64,000 nt of DNA, from the NCBI RefSeq assembly GCF_004217095.1, contig NZ_SHKO01000001.1, positions 2,158,234-2,222,233 on the forward strand, in the 5' to 3' direction. The notes beneath the pieces were generated by a model that worked only from the letters and a program-made list of their open reading frames with translations, did no database searches and had not been told where the DNA came from. Shown one piece after another: positions 16,583 through 27,543 of this stretch; positions within the stretch are counted from its first letter, which is position 1; each line of letters begins with the position of its first letter. The stretch comes from Advenella incenata (lineage in GTDB: Bacteria; Pseudomonadota; Gammaproteobacteria; Burkholderiales; Burkholderiaceae_B). The position numbers and the translations under genes were made by a program.

Positions 16583-18914
16583 CTTTGAGCCGCGCCACTT
16601 TCTGTACTTGGGAGACGTGGCGGACCATGCGGAAAACGCGCGCCAGATGCTTACGATCATGGACCTGGATCGTCAGGTGCACCACGGCCAGATTCTGCGC
16701 ATCTTCATTCATGGACATCGTCAGGATATTAGAGTCAGCGGCAGAGATCTGCGCGGCAATACGGCCCAGCACGCCTTTTTCGTTACGAATAACGATTTCC
16801 ATGCGCACTGGCAAGTGCGAGGCGGTTTCCTCATCCCAGTACACTTGTACCCAGCGGTCAGGTTCCCGGGAGCGCAGGCGCATCGCAGTCGGGCAGTCAT
16901 CGGTATGAACGACGAGCCCATGCCCGGGGCGGATCAGTGCGATCAGACTGTCACCGGGAATAGGGCTGCAGCAGCCCGAGAGCTGGACGGCCTGACCTTC
17001 GTTACCCTGAATGAAAATCATCCCGGCATGAGCAATGGACACTTCATCAATGACTGCGGCACTGGTGGCGAGCATGGCATTTTCGACTGCAAAGCGGCGT
17101 GCGACCACGGCAGCCAGCCTGCGACCCAGACCGATGTCGGCCAGAATCTCTTCGCGTGAGGAGGCGCCCGAACTGCGCGCCAGTTTTTCCCATTCGGCAT
17201 TATCGGCATCGGGCAGGGGAATGTTCAGTTCCTGCAAGGCCTGCTTGAGCATTTTCTCGCCAAAATGAATGGAATCTTCATATTTGACGGTTTTCAGAAA
17301 GTGACGGATTTCGGAGCGCGCCTTGCCGGTGCGTACATGGTTGAGCCACTGTACATTGGGTTCCGAAGCAGGCGAGGTGACAATTTCGATGGTATCGCCA
17401 CTTTTGATTTCAGTTTTTAATGGGACAAATTCGCCATTGATTTTTGCCGCGACCGCCTGATTGCCGATATCCGTATGAATGCCGTAAGCAAAATCAATTG
17501 GCGTTGCACCGCGTGGCAGTGAGACGATTTTGCCTTTCGGTGTCAGCACATAGACCGCGTCGGGGAACAGATCGACCTTGACGTGCTCAAGAAACTCACC
17601 AGAATCACCGGTCTGGCTCTGGATGTCCAGTAACGACTGCAGCCAGCGGTGGGTCTGCTTTTGCAGGTCGTTCAGCGAGATATCGTCTTCCTTGTACATC
17701 CAGTGCGAGGCGACGCCTTTTTCGGCAATGTGGTCCATGTCCCGCGTACGAATCTGAAACTCGATGGGTGTGCCATAGGGGCCGACCAGCGTCGTATGCA
17801 GGGACTGATAGCCGTTGATTTTGGGGATGGCAATGTAGTCCTTGAACTTGCCCGGCACCGGTCGGTACAGCTGGTGGATGGTGCCCAGCGTCAGGTAACA
17901 TTCCTGCAGGGTATGCACAATGATTCGAAAACCATAGATGTCCAGCACTTCGGAGAAGGATTTCTTTTGCTCGCGCATCTTGTTGTAGATGCTGAATAGC
18001 GACTTTTCCCGGCCGCTGATTTCCGCCTCGATGCCATTGGCAGGCATGGCAGAAGTAATATTTTCGGCAATGCGGGTGAGCACTTCGCGTCGATTGCCGC
18101 GTGCGGCCAGCACGGCCTTTTTCAATACGTTGTAGCGATTCGGGTTGCTGGCTTCAAAGCACAGGTCCTGCAACTCCCGCACCAGTGCATTCAAGCCCAG
18201 CCGGTGTGCAATGGGTGCATAGATTTCCAGCGTCTCGTTAGCCACTCGTCGGCGTTTTTCCGCGCCGACCGCATCCAGCGTGCGCATATTATGCAGTCGG
18301 TCGGCCAGTTTGATCAGAATGACGCGAACGTCTTTGGCCATGGCCAGCAGCATTTTTCGAAAGCTTTCTGCCTGCTGTTCTGCCTTGGTGGCAAAATTGA
18401 GCTTTTCCAGCTTGGTCAGGCCGTCGACCAGGTTGGCCACGTCCGGATTGAATTTTTCGGCAAGCTCTGCCTTGGATACGTTCTGGTCTTCGATAACGTC
18501 ATGTAGCAGCGCAGCCATCAGGGCGTTGGAGTCCAGCTTCCAGCCGGCGCAGATTTCGGTAACCGCAATCGGGTGGGTAATATAAGGTGCGCCAGATGAT
18601 CGGAACTGGCCCAGATGCGCCTGATCAGCAAAGCGGTAGGCTTCCCGTACCTTATCGATTTCCTTGCTGTCCATATAGGTGGACAGCATTTCGGTCAAAT
18701 GGGCCAGCGAAGCGATGGCCGGTTCATGGCGTGTGGCGCTATTGGGGACGGCTTGCGGGGGAATGCGTTGCTCGTCGTCCTGCAATATGGATGCGTTTGC
18801 AATAGAGGTGGCAGCCTGCGCAGACTGCCGGTGGCTGTTTCGATTTCGTCGGCGGAAAGGGGACCCGGCACGCAGCGCGTGCAACAACGAGGAAGATGCG
18901 TCCTTGAGTCCCAT
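16554..18914 (-). CDS. spoT: bifunctional (p)ppGpp synthetase/hydrolase SpoT
   Basis: It makes and degrades the stringent-response alarmone (p)ppGpp. Domains in order: a variable N-terminus of about 70 residues; the HD hydrolase domain (about 80-260) with ALLHDVIEDQ and LADRLHNMRT; the synthetase domain (about 300-420) with DIYGFRIIVH, GKFKDYIAIPKINGYQSLHT and RTRDMDHIAEKGVASHW; a TGS domain (about 460-520) with VLTPKGKIVSLPRGATPIDF; and a C-terminal ACT domain. The hydrolase residues are intact and the GREKSLFSIYNKM segment fits the bifunctional type. It follows rpoZ by 22 bases in a gmk-rpoZ-spoT operon, so nucleotide and stringent functions are co-transcribed. Confidence 0.95.
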   Translation of the reverse strand: MGLKDASSSLLHALRAGSPFRRRNRNSHRQSAQAATSIANASILQDDEQRIPPQAVPNSATRHEPAIASLAHLTEMLSTYMDSKEIDKVREAYRFADQAHLGQFRSSGAPYITHPIAVTEICAGWKLDSNALMAALLHDVIEDQNVSKAELAEKFNPDVANLVDGLTKLEKLNFATKAEQQAESFRKMLLAMAKDVRVILIKLADRLHNMRTLDAVGAEKRRRVANETLEIYAPIAHRLGLNALVRELQDLCFEASNPNRYNVLKKAVLAARGNRREVLTRIAENITSAMPANGIEAEISGREKSLFSIYNKMREQKKSFSEVLDIYGFRIIVHTLQECYLTLGTIHQLYRPVPGKFKDYIAIPKINGYQSLHTTLVGPYGTPIEFQIRTRDMDHIAEKGVASHWMYKEDDISLNDLQKQTHRWLQSLLDIQSQTGDSGEFLEHVKVDLFPDAVYVLTPKGKIVSLPRGATPIDFAYGIHTDIGNQAVAAKINGEFVPLKTEIKSGDTIEIVTSPASEPNVQWLNHVRTGKARSEIRHFLKTVKYEDSIHFGEKMLKQALQELNIPLPDADNAEWEKLARSSGASSREEILADIGLGRRLAAVVARRFAVENAMLATSAAVIDEVSIAHAGMIFIQGNEGQAVQLSGCCSPIPGDSLIALIRPGHGLVVHTDDCPTAMRLRSREPDRWVQVYWDEETASHLPVRMEIVIRNEKGVLGRIAAQISAADSNILTMSMNEDAQNLAVVHLTIQVHDRKHLARVFRMVRHVSQVQKVARLKVRPNQDPVL

Positions 18915-18936
18915 ATGACCTGCCTGTGCCTGACAA

Positions 18937-19143
18937 TCAGGTAGGCACTTTACGCAGCATTTCCGCTCCGGTCAGTCCTTTGGCAATTTCACGCAGCGCG
19001 ATCACGGTCGGTTTGTCCTTGTCCGGATCGACGCGTGGTTCATGGCCCTGAGCCAGTTCGCGGGCGCGGTAGGTCGCCGCCAGCGTCAGATTGAAGCGGT
19101 TTGGGATGTGCATCATGCAATCATCGATAGTAATACGAGCCAT
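18937..19143 (-). CDS. rpoZ: RNA polymerase omega subunit
   Basis: The omega subunit (68 residues) helps fold and stabilise the beta' subunit and forms part of a ppGpp site. The opening MARITIDDC-x4[18 protein letters not shown] is diagnostic, and the end [20 protein letters not shown] is also typical. AAGGAC lies a suitable distance before the ATG. It sits between gmk and spoT in the usual order. Confidence 0.96.
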   Translation of the reverse strand: MARITIDDCMMHIPNRFNLTLAATYRARELAQGHEPRVDPDKDKPTVIALREIAKGLTGAEMLRKVPT

Positions 19144-19184
19144 GGTATTGTCCTTAGCGGGTAAGCAAAAAAGTTAAAGTCAAA

Positions 19185-19820
19185 TTACCGAACGGAATCG
19201 GAAATTCCGAGCTGGGAGAAGAGTTGGGCATGCCGGGCGGCCTGGGACTGGTATCGGAGCCTTGCGGCTGCAACGATTTTCTGTAATTCATTCAGGGCTG
19301 TGGCAAAATCTTCATTGATAATAACATATTCGCACTCCGGAGCGTGCGCGATCTCGCTTCCTGCCGCCAGTATCCGGCGGGTGATGACGCTGGCCGAATC
19401 CTGACCTCGCTGGGTCAGCCGGGTTTCCAGCACCTCGATGGACGGTGGCAGGATGAAAATACCCGTTACGCCCGGGAAATGCTGTCGGACCTGGCGCGCG
19501 CCTTGCCAGTCGATTTCCAGCAGAATGTCCTTGCCCTGGGCAATGGCTTTTTCTATTGGTGGCCGTGGCGTACCGTAAAAATTGCCATGGACTTCGGCCC
19601 ATTCAAGCAATTGCCCGGTCTCGCGCAATTGCAGAAAGTCTTGCTTGGTGGTGAAATAATACTCGCGGCCTTCCTGCTCACCGGGACGCGGATCGCGCGT
19701 CGTGCATGATATGGACAGGGAAATGTTGTCGTCCTGTGCTAGCAGCGCATTGACCAGGCTTGATTTGCCCGCACCGCTGGGTGCGATAATCATGAAGACA
19801 TTACCGGGAAATTTAAGCAT
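19185..19820 (-). CDS. gmk: guanylate kinase
   Basis: It phosphorylates GMP to GDP with ATP. Visible features are the P-loop APSGAGKSS, the GMP-binding segment [31 protein letters not shown], and the LID region [17 protein letters not shown]. The 211-residue length is standard. It is the first gene of gmk-rpoZ-spoT. In many relatives yicC lies directly upstream on the same strand; here two plus-strand genes separate them. Confidence 0.96.
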   Translation of the reverse strand: MLKFPGNVFMIIAPSGAGKSSLVNALLAQDDNISLSISCTTRDPRPGEQEGREYYFTTKQDFLQLRETGQLLEWAEVHGNFYGTPRPPIEKAIAQGKDILLEIDWQGARQVRQHFPGVTGIFILPPSIEVLETRLTQRGQDSASVITRRILAAGSEIAHAPECEYVIINEDFATALNELQKIVAAARLRYQSQAARHAQLFSQLGISDSVR

Positions 19821-20051
19821 AATGATGACGGTGGCGGCAAAAGAAAATCATAGCAAAAAAAACAGCACTTTTCGGCAATTGCCTGGACCGCTGCATTTTT
19901 TGTCATATGGTGAACAGGCCGGATCGGCTGGCGCGCACGTTGCAAATTGAGCGCATTACGAAACAGCATGAAAAAACCAGGTAGTGCGTGCCTGTAGGAA
20001 TTATTTCAAACCTGATAGCATAGCGGTACCGTTTCCAAAGGAGTAATAAGA

Positions 20052-20813
20052 ATGAATACACCCCCCCTTAAAGTTGCCGTGGTCACAGGAGCAGGATCCG
20101 GCATCGGGCGTGCAGTGGCGCTAGAGCTGCTGGGCACCGGCTACGCCGTTGTGCTGGCCGGCAGGCGCGCCGATGCCCTGGAGAAGACCCGCACTGCGGC
20201 CGGGGCCGATGCTACCCGAGCATTGGTGGTGCCAACTGATGTGACCAGCGAGCAGGAAGTGCGCCGGCTGTTCGATACCGCTCAGCGTGAGTACGGACGC
20301 GTCGATGCGCTTTTTAACAATGCCGGGCGGGGTGGTACGCCGGTTCCTGTTGATGAGTTCTCGGTGCAGGAGTGGCGTGATATTGTTGATGTGAATCTGA
20401 CCGGTATGTTTCTGTGTGCTCAGGCAGCGTTTCGTGTCATGCGACAGCAGGACCCGCAGGGTGGCCGCATTATTAATAATGGTTCAATTTCGGCCCATGC
20501 GCCGCGGCCCATGAGCATTGCCTATACCGCCACAAAACATGCAGTGACCGGGCTGACCAAATCGCTATCCCTAGACGGACGTGCCTACAATATTGCTTGC
20601 GGCCAGGTGGATATCGGCAACGCCGGTACCGACATGACGCAGCGTATGCAAAAGGGCATCATCCAGGCAAATGGCGAGACGCGTGTGGAGCCGGTCATGG
20701 ATGTGGCGCACGTGGCCCAGACTGTGCGGGCCATGTGTGATTTTCCATTGGAAACCAACGTGCAGTTTGTGACCATCATGGCCACCAAGATGCCTTATGT
20801 CGGACGCGGTTGA
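20052..20813 (+). CDS. SDR-family NAD(P)-dependent oxidoreductase
   Basis: This is a classical short-chain dehydrogenase of 253 residues. The cofactor site is [14 protein letters not shown] with AGRR after beta-2 (suggesting NADP preference), then NNAGRGG, the catalytic Ser in [12 protein letters not shown] and YTATK (Tyr-x3-Lys). Substrate cannot be deduced. The ribosome-binding site AAAGGAG is good. With the pirin gene 119 bases downstream it forms a plus-strand pair placed between gmk and yicC on the minus strand, an unusual location for otherwise unrelated metabolic genes. Confidence 0.88.
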   Translation: MNTPPLKVAVVTGAGSGIGRAVALELLGTGYAVVLAGRRADALEKTRTAAGADATRALVVPTDVTSEQEVRRLFDTAQREYGRVDALFNNAGRGGTPVPVDEFSVQEWRDIVDVNLTGMFLCAQAAFRVMRQQDPQGGRIINNGSISAHAPRPMSIAYTATKHAVTGLTKSLSLDGRAYNIACGQVDIGNAGTDMTQRMQKGIIQANGETRVEPVMDVAHVAQTVRAMCDFPLETNVQFVTIMATKMPYVGRG

Positions 20814-20932
20814 TTTGGGCCGCATGCAAGCGGCAGCGTAGGTTGCCAGTACATGGCCGGGTGCTGGTATGCCCCGGCGTATAAAACGCCAGCCTTATAG
20901 GCAACGCTAATCTTAGCTAACAGGAGTAGGGC

Positions 20933-21826
20933 ATGACCATTCAGAAAATCAAACCGCGTATCGCCGATGTTGGCGGCATTCCCGTTGCCCGTGCGCTGCC
21001 CAACCGTGAACGACGCACTATCGGATCCTGGTGTTTTCTGGATCATGCCGGCCCGGCCCGCTTTGAAGAAGGTAATCCGGGTATGCAGGTGGGCGAACAT
21101 CCGCATATCAACCTTCAAACCTTTACCTGGATGCTTGAAGGAGAAGTGCTGCACAAGGACAGTCTGGGCAACGAGCAATTGATTCGCCGCAAGCAGGTCA
21201 ATCTGATGACTGCCGGCCATGGTATCGCGCATACCGAACAAACGCCGCCAGGCATTAACGTGCTGCATGCGGTGCAGTTGTGGATTGCCTTGCCCCAGTC
21301 CGAAACGCCTATTGCTCCGGCCTTTGAGCATTATCCCCAATTGCCGGAATGGATGCAGGCCAATACGCGATTCACGTTGCTGACGGGCGAATTTGCGGGA
21401 CGGCTTGCGCCTACCCGCCAGTTCACGCCCTTGGTCTGTGTTGATATTGAGGCGCTGGGACCGGACAACGTCGAGTTGGCACTGAATCCGGAATTTGAAT
21501 ACGGCCTGTTCCTGATCACCGGCGCCCCGGCCAGTATCAATGACGAGCTGTTTGAATTGAATGAAGTGGCATTTCTGGGTACGGGCAAAAATACAGTGCG
21601 CATCAATACGACGGCCGAGTCACGTCTATTGTTACTGGGCGGCACACCGATTGATGTGCCGGATTTTCAGATTTGGTGGAATTTCGTCGGTTCGCGCAAC
21701 GACATTATTCAGGCACAAAAGGACTGGAACGCTCATGACCCGCGGTTTGGGAAGGTGGACACGGATATGAAGCGCTTGACGCCGCCCGATTTGCCCTGGG
21801 TAGATAAGGCGCAGCCGGCGTCTTGA
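20933..21826 (+). CDS. pirin-family bicupin protein
   Basis: Pirins are two-domain cupins that bind iron and in some bacteria have quercetinase activity or modulate pyruvate dehydrogenase. The N-terminal domain has GSWCFLDHAGPA, the metal histidines in GEHPHINLQTFTWMLEGEV and a late GHGIAHTEQTP containing His and Glu ligands. The C-terminal cupin (about 170-290) lacks such ligands, as usual. The 297-residue length fits. The gene starts with CAGGAG upstream and follows the SDR gene; joint function is inference only. Confidence 0.88.
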   Translation: MTIQKIKPRIADVGGIPVARALPNRERRTIGSWCFLDHAGPARFEEGNPGMQVGEHPHINLQTFTWMLEGEVLHKDSLGNEQLIRRKQVNLMTAGHGIAHTEQTPPGINVLHAVQLWIALPQSETPIAPAFEHYPQLPEWMQANTRFTLLTGEFAGRLAPTRQFTPLVCVDIEALGPDNVELALNPEFEYGLFLITGAPASINDELFELNEVAFLGTGKNTVRINTTAESRLLLLGGTPIDVPDFQIWWNFVGSRNDIIQAQKDWNAHDPRFGKVDTDMKRLTPPDLPWVDKAQPAS

Positions 21827-21865
21827 ACCGGCGAGCCACGGCCGTCTGCTTGCCGCAGGCGCTGC

Positions 21866-22798
21866 TTATTCGATATTCTGTGCCTGCTCGCGCAGCTGTT
21901 CAATAAGCAGCTTAAGGTCAATAACCAATTGCGTCACCTCCAGCGAGCTTGACTTGGAACCCAGGGTGTTGACTTCCCGGTTCATTTCCTGGAAGAGAAA
22001 ATCCAGGCGTTTGCCCAGGCTGAGCGATTTGGCGGCAGATTTAGACTCGGATTTTCCTGAAGAGAGAATAACGCGAAGTTCGGTCAGGTGGGAGTCCAGC
22101 CGCGTGAGTTCTTCTGCCACATCAATGCGCAGGGAAAACAGGGACGACTCTGTGGCAATACGTGCGGAAAGCTCGGCGCCGCTGATTTGCTCAAATCCGT
22201 TGGGGCAGGCGGCGTTCAGCGTGTCGGTCAGTTTGCCGGCAAGTTTCTTGCGGTATTCCTCAAGAATCCCGGGCAGTCGCCGCTCAATGGTGTCGATTAC
22301 TTTTTTCATTTCTTCGGCAGCTTCGAGCATTGCCGTGGCCAGACGCTCACCTTCCCTGGCGCGGGCAAGAATCAGCTCCTTCAGGGCGCTGCGTCCCGCT
22401 TGCATGCATTGGTTCAGCCACATGGCAGGCGAGTCGTCCTCGTTGTACTCGTTAGGGGCAGGCCAGTGCAGTAGATCGGTCATGCCTGGCGCAGCCAGAT
22501 CAGGAATAATTTTGCGCGCAGCCCGATAGCGTTCGTTAATCAGTGTCAATTGATCGACCTCGAACGCGCGCTGTTGCAGGCTACCGGATCGGGTAAAAGA
22601 GACGCGCACCTCCAGTTTGCCGCGCTTAAGATGGCTGCCAAGCAGTTCTCTGAGCGCGGTTTCCGCATGACGCAGTTCATCGGGAATTCTGAAGGTCAGA
22701 TCAAGGTAGCGGCTATTGACGCCTTTGAGTTCTACGCTTACGCTGCCAAGCAGAAATTCGGAACGGGCACTACCGAAAGCCGTCATGCTGTGGATCAT
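21866..22798 (-). CDS. yicC: YicC/YloC-family endoribonuclease
   Basis: YicC-family proteins are hexameric endoribonucleases implicated in small-RNA turnover. The family start MIHSMTAFGSAR is present, then VELKGVNSRYLDLTFRIP, a long coiled middle region, and the conserved tail GKRLDFLFQEMNREVNTLGSKSS with VIDLKLLIEQLREQAQNIE. The length of 310 residues is slightly above typical. It is divergent to rph, a conserved arrangement, but is separated from gmk by the SDR-pirin pair. Confidence 0.92.
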   Translation of the reverse strand: MIHSMTAFGSARSEFLLGSVSVELKGVNSRYLDLTFRIPDELRHAETALRELLGSHLKRGKLEVRVSFTRSGSLQQRAFEVDQLTLINERYRAARKIIPDLAAPGMTDLLHWPAPNEYNEDDSPAMWLNQCMQAGRSALKELILARAREGERLATAMLEAAEEMKKVIDTIERRLPGILEEYRKKLAGKLTDTLNAACPNGFEQISGAELSARIATESSLFSLRIDVAEELTRLDSHLTELRVILSSGKSESKSAAKSLSLGKRLDFLFQEMNREVNTLGSKSSSLEVTQLVIDLKLLIEQLREQAQNIE

Positions 22799-22959
22799 AT
22801 GTTGTCCGTTATTATTAAGATTAGGTGTCCATGGTAACGTGTCTTTCCAGCGGATTCAAAAAAGCGACTGGACGACTGATCCGATTATAAGTGATGCAAA
22901 TGACCATTTTATGCGCACGGCGCACTACAATGTAACTATTGATAATCGATGAGGATATT

Positions 22960-23706
22960 ATGCCCAGCGCAGATCTCAACCTAAACTTTGCTCGTCCCTC
23001 GGGCCGGGAACACGATATGATTCGTCCGCTTTCAGTTACACGGCGTTACACCAACTATGCGGAAGGGTCCGTGCTGATCGAGGCTGGCAATACCCGCGTG
23101 CTGTGCAATGCCAGTGTGATCGAGAGCGTACCGCCTTTTTTGCGCGGCAAAGGCCAGGGCTGGGTAACGGCAGAATACGGTATGTTGCCGCGTTCAACCC
23201 ATACCCGTTCCGATCGTGAGGCCGCACGCGGCAAACAGAACGGGCGCACGCAGGAAATTCAGCGTTTGATCGGGCGCAGCTTGCGTGCCGTCATGGATAT
23301 GCAAAAGCTGGGCGAGCGTACCATTCAGATTGACTGCGATGTTATCCAGGCCGATGGCGGGACCCGTTGCGCCAGCATCACCGGCGCCTGGATCGCCATG
23401 GCCGACGCGGTCAGTCTGCTGCTCAAGGATGGGCGGTTGACAACCAATCCGCTCAGAGACAGGGTTGCCGCCATTTCAGTCGGCATGTACAAGGGACATG
23501 CCGTCCTGGATCTGGATTACGAAGAAGATTCTTCCTGCGATGCGGATATGAACGTGGTCATGACCGGTTCAGGCCAGTTTGTGGAAGTGCAGGGTACGGC
23601 CGAGGGCCAGGTATTCAGTCGCCAGGATCTGGACAGTTTGCTGGCGCTGGCCGAATCGGGAATTGCCCGGTTACTGCGCGAGCAACAGTCGGCGTGGCCG
23701 GCGTAG
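22960..23706 (+). CDS. rph: ribonuclease PH
   Basis: RNase PH is a phosphorolytic 3' exoribonuclease that trims tRNA precursors. Typical segments are [90 protein letters not shown] and [18 protein letters not shown]. The start ATG 22960 has GAGGAT upstream; the TTG at 22939 is rejected. The frame is complete, unlike the frameshifted E. coli K-12 copy. It is divergent from yicC with a 161-base shared promoter region. Confidence 0.95.
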   Translation: MPSADLNLNFARPSGREHDMIRPLSVTRRYTNYAEGSVLIEAGNTRVLCNASVIESVPPFLRGKGQGWVTAEYGMLPRSTHTRSDREAARGKQNGRTQEIQRLIGRSLRAVMDMQKLGERTIQIDCDVIQADGGTRCASITGAWIAMADAVSLLLKDGRLTTNPLRDRVAAISVGMYKGHAVLDLDYEEDSSCDADMNVVMTGSGQFVEVQGTAEGQVFSRQDLDSLLALAESGIARLLREQQSAWPA

Positions 23707-24020
23707 CATCGCAACGGGCCGGCCTGGTACATTGAGCCAATCGCGTTACTTGGCAGCAGCGTGGTGCTGCTGAGGTGCGCCCCCTTTATGGCGACTGTGA
23801 TATCTGTCTGCAACTGGTGAAAGTGCCGTTCGCGATTCGCGTTGGGTGAATTGTGATTCATACGTCTTAATAGGTAAGTGCTGAGCCAGGTGCCGAGTGG
23901 ACGGCACGCATTGCGCGATGGCTGCTTGCCGGTGCCAGTCGAGTCCAGGGCGGGCGTCTGACCCGCGTTGATGCAGGGCGTCTTCGTAGATTGTTATTAT
24001 TGAATATAGAGTGTAAATAT
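23707..24020. other. 314-base intergenic region between rph and rdgB
   Basis: No gene is supported. A hairpin CAGCAGC (23754-23760)/GCTGCTG (23766-23772) with a 5-base loop lies about 50 bases after rph but has no T-run. The 20 bases before rdgB are AT-rich and contain no clear promoter match. Confidence 0.4.
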
Positions 24021-24614
24021 ATGGATGTTGTACTGGCTTCCGGAAATAAGGGAAAGTTGCGCGAGTTCAGTGCGCTGTTTGCGCCGTTGGGCATGCGTCT
24101 TATTCCGCAACAGCAATTGAATGTGTCGGAGGCGCCTGAGCCTTTTCATACTTTTGTCGAAAATGCGCTAGGCAAGGCACGCCATGCCAGTGCACAAACC
24201 GGTTTGCCGGCGTTGGCTGACGATTCCGGTCTGTCGGTTGATGCCCTGGGAGGCGCGCCCGGCGTGCTATCGGCGCGCTATGCCACGTTGTTCGGTGAGG
24301 AAAAATCCGATGCGGCCAACAACCGCCGCCTTCTGCTGGAGCTGCAAAATCATGAAAACCGCCGGGCTGCCTATATAGCTGTGCTGGTTTTCGTGCGATC
24401 CGACAATGATCCCTGTCCGGTCATCGCGCAGGGTACCTGGCATGGTGAAATCGCCCAGCAGGCTGCTGGTGACAACGGATTCGGCTATGATCCCTATTTT
24501 TATATTCCCGAGTTGGGGAAAACCGCTGCTCAGCTTGATCCGCAGGTCAAGAACAGTGTGAGTCATCGTGCCATGGCGCTCAAGCGTTTGCTGGCGGACC
24601 TGGGTGCCGCGTGA
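24021..24614 (+). CDS. rdgB: dITP/XTP pyrophosphatase (RdgB/HAM1 family)
   Basis: It hydrolyses dITP, ITP and XTP to monophosphates, keeping deaminated purines out of DNA and RNA. Motifs: the N-terminal LASGNKGKLREFSALF, FVENALGKARHAS, the catalytic stretch ALADDSGLSVDALGGAPG, GDNGFGYDPYFYIPE and SHRAMALKRL. ATG 24021 gives the exact family N-terminus (MDVVLASGNKGK); its ribosome-binding site is weak. The stop overlaps the GTG start of hemW by 4 bases, so the two are coupled. Confidence 0.94.
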   Translation: MDVVLASGNKGKLREFSALFAPLGMRLIPQQQLNVSEAPEPFHTFVENALGKARHASAQTGLPALADDSGLSVDALGGAPGVLSARYATLFGEEKSDAANNRRLLLELQNHENRRAAYIAVLVFVRSDNDPCPVIAQGTWHGEIAQQAAGDNGFGYDPYFYIPELGKTAAQLDPQVKNSVSHRAMALKRLLADLGAA

Positions 24615-25828
24615 TCGAAAATATCGTTCCTCTGCAACGGCTGAAGCCGGCTATCAACTTCAACATCAGCCTGCCACCCCTGTCTTTGTATATCCATGTG
24701 CCGTGGTGCGTGCGCAAGTGTCCGTACTGTGATTTCAACTCTCATGAGAAAAAGCAGGACATTCCCGAAGCGCGTTTTCTGGCGGCACTGCGTCGCGACC
24801 TTGAAGAGACGCTGCCATTGGTGTGGGGCCGTTCGGTTTATACTGTATTTATCGGCGGCGGCACACCCAGTCTCTTGTCTGGTGAGGCGATTGAGCAGAT
24901 GATGGCCATGGTGCGATCGTATCTGCCACTGGCGCCATCAGCCGAAATTACCATGGAAGCCAATCCCGGAACGGCCGAGGCAGACCGCTTTGCACAGTAT
25001 GCGGCGGCCGGTGTCAACCGTTTTTCCCTGGGCGTGCAAAGTTTTGACGACAACGCGCTGCAGCAGCTAGGTCGCATTCATAATGCCCGCCAGGCCGAAA
25101 AAGCCATTGAGCTGGCCATGAATGCCGTATCCCAAGTCAATATCGATCTGATGTATGCGTTGCCCGGGCAGACGGTCGCCAAAGCCCGTGCTGATGTGCA
25201 GCGGGCACTGGCCTTTGGTACCCAGCACTTGTCGCTTTATCATCTGACCATGGAACCGAACACGGTCTTTGCCAAGTTCCCACCAAAAGACCTGCCTGAT
25301 GAAGATAGCGCTGCCGACATCCAGGATATGCTTTTTGAGCAAACCAGAGATGCCGGTTTCGAGCATTATGAAATTTCGGCCTACGCTCGTCCGGGTTGCC
25401 GTGCGCGCCACAATCTGAATTACTGGGAGTTTGGCGACTATATCGGTATCGGACCGGGGGCACATGGCAAGTTGTCGTTTCAGGACCGCATTATCCGCAG
25501 GGCCAATGTCAAGAACCCGCAGACCTGGATGGATCGCGCGCTGGAGGCAGACGGCGCTGGCAGGATCATGCGCGAGCAGACCCTGACGGTTGCAGAGTTG
25601 CCCTTTGAGTTCATGCTCAATGCGTTGCGACTGGTCCAGGGGGTTCCCGCGACGCTGTTTGAGGAGCGAACCAGCCTTTCACTGTTGGCCGTGGCCCCGA
25701 TCATTCGCAAGGCGGTTGAGCGCGGGCTGCTTGAGTCCGATCCGATGACCATTCGGCCCACCGAGCGCGGTCAGGCATTCCTTAATGATCTGCAGGCGAT
25801 GTTTCTGCCTGAAAAGAAGACATCCTGA
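24611..25828 (+). CDS. hemW: radical SAM heme chaperone HemW
   Basis: HemW is a radical-SAM family protein related to HemN but now regarded as a heme chaperone. The 4Fe-4S motif is WCVRKCPYCDF (Cys-x3-Cys-x2-Cys), followed by FIGGGTPSLLS, EANPGT, NRFSLGVQSF and YEISAYARPGCRARHNLNYW. The 405-residue length and the HVPWC start (His before the cluster) fit HemW. The start is GTG overlapping the rdgB stop. It lies 251 bases upstream of glnA. Confidence 0.9.
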   Translation: MIENIVPLQRLKPAINFNISLPPLSLYIHVPWCVRKCPYCDFNSHEKKQDIPEARFLAALRRDLEETLPLVWGRSVYTVFIGGGTPSLLSGEAIEQMMAMVRSYLPLAPSAEITMEANPGTAEADRFAQYAAAGVNRFSLGVQSFDDNALQQLGRIHNARQAEKAIELAMNAVSQVNIDLMYALPGQTVAKARADVQRALAFGTQHLSLYHLTMEPNTVFAKFPPKDLPDEDSAADIQDMLFEQTRDAGFEHYEISAYARPGCRARHNLNYWEFGDYIGIGPGAHGKLSFQDRIIRRANVKNPQTWMDRALEADGAGRIMREQTLTVAELPFEFMLNALRLVQGVPATLFEERTSLSLLAVAPIIRKAVERGLLESDPMTIRPTERGQAFLNDLQAMFLPEKKTS

Positions 25829-25914
25829 AGGCTTGTTTGCTGCGCTCGTATAACTGCTCGTTGTTTCTTTACTGCCAGCTTTGCCTGTACGATATTGGTG
25901 CATTTTCACCACAA

Positions 25915-25931
25915 AGCACCAATTATGTGCA
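25915..25931 (+). promoter_or_regulatory. NtrC-type enhancer box 1 of glnA
   Basis: AGCACCAATTATGTGCA is close to the enteric NtrC consensus TGCACYAN3-5TGGTGCA, with the GCAC...GTGC arms conserved. Its centre is about 107 bases upstream of the predicted transcription start, typical of an NtrC enhancer site. A further TTGGTGCA half-site occurs at 25895-25902. Confidence 0.65.
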
Positions 25932-25946
25932 TTAAGAATAATTGAA

Positions 25947-25963
25947 AGCACTAAAATGGTGCG
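25947..25963 (+). promoter_or_regulatory. NtrC-type enhancer box 2 of glnA
   Basis: AGCACTAAAATGGTGCG differs from the E. coli glnA enhancer TGCACCAAAATGGTGCA at only three positions. It lies 32 bases (about three helical turns) from box 1 on the same face of the DNA, as expected for cooperative binding of NtrC dimers. Confidence 0.72.
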
Positions 25964-26003
25964 CATATATCACGAATCTGCCACGCATCCGGTCATCGAA
26001 AGC

Positions 26004-26019
26004 TGGCATGATACTTGCT
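26004..26019 (+). promoter_or_regulatory. sigma-54 promoter of glnA
   Basis: TGGCATGATACTTGCT matches the sigma-54 consensus TGGCACG-N4-TTGCW, with the invariant GG (-24) and GC (-12) at correct spacing. The predicted transcription start is near 26030, about 50 bases before the glnA ATG. Two NtrC boxes lie upstream. Together these indicate nitrogen-limitation control through NtrC, whose gene lies just downstream. Confidence 0.82.
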
Positions 26020-26079
26020 TTTAAGTACGGCATACGGCCGGCTCAGGCCCTGTCATTGGACATTACTCATGGAGATAGT

Positions 26080-27492
<1,413 letters not shown>

Positions 27493-27525
27493 TTGCTGCA
27501 TACGGGCCTGTCATACCTGAAAGGG

Positions 27526-27543
27526 GGATGGCGTTTGCCATCC
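27526..27543 (+). terminator. hairpin between glnA and ntrB, possible partial terminator
   Basis: GGATGGC (27526-27532) and GCCATCC (27537-27543) form a perfect 7-bp stem with a GTTT loop. Only a mixed pyrimidine stretch follows, not a T-run. In glnA-ntrBC operons such structures reduce read-through from the strong glnA promoter, but termination here is inferred. Confidence 0.45.

Noticed and set aside
21954-22529. Plus-strand 191-residue frame opposite yicC
   Set aside because: Ser/Arg-rich antisense shadow; YicC motifs are complete on the minus strand.
25942-26079. 46-codon N-terminal extension of glnA
   Set aside because: It would place the sigma-54 promoter and an NtrC box inside the coding region; the ATG at 26080 with GGAGAT gives the family N-terminus.
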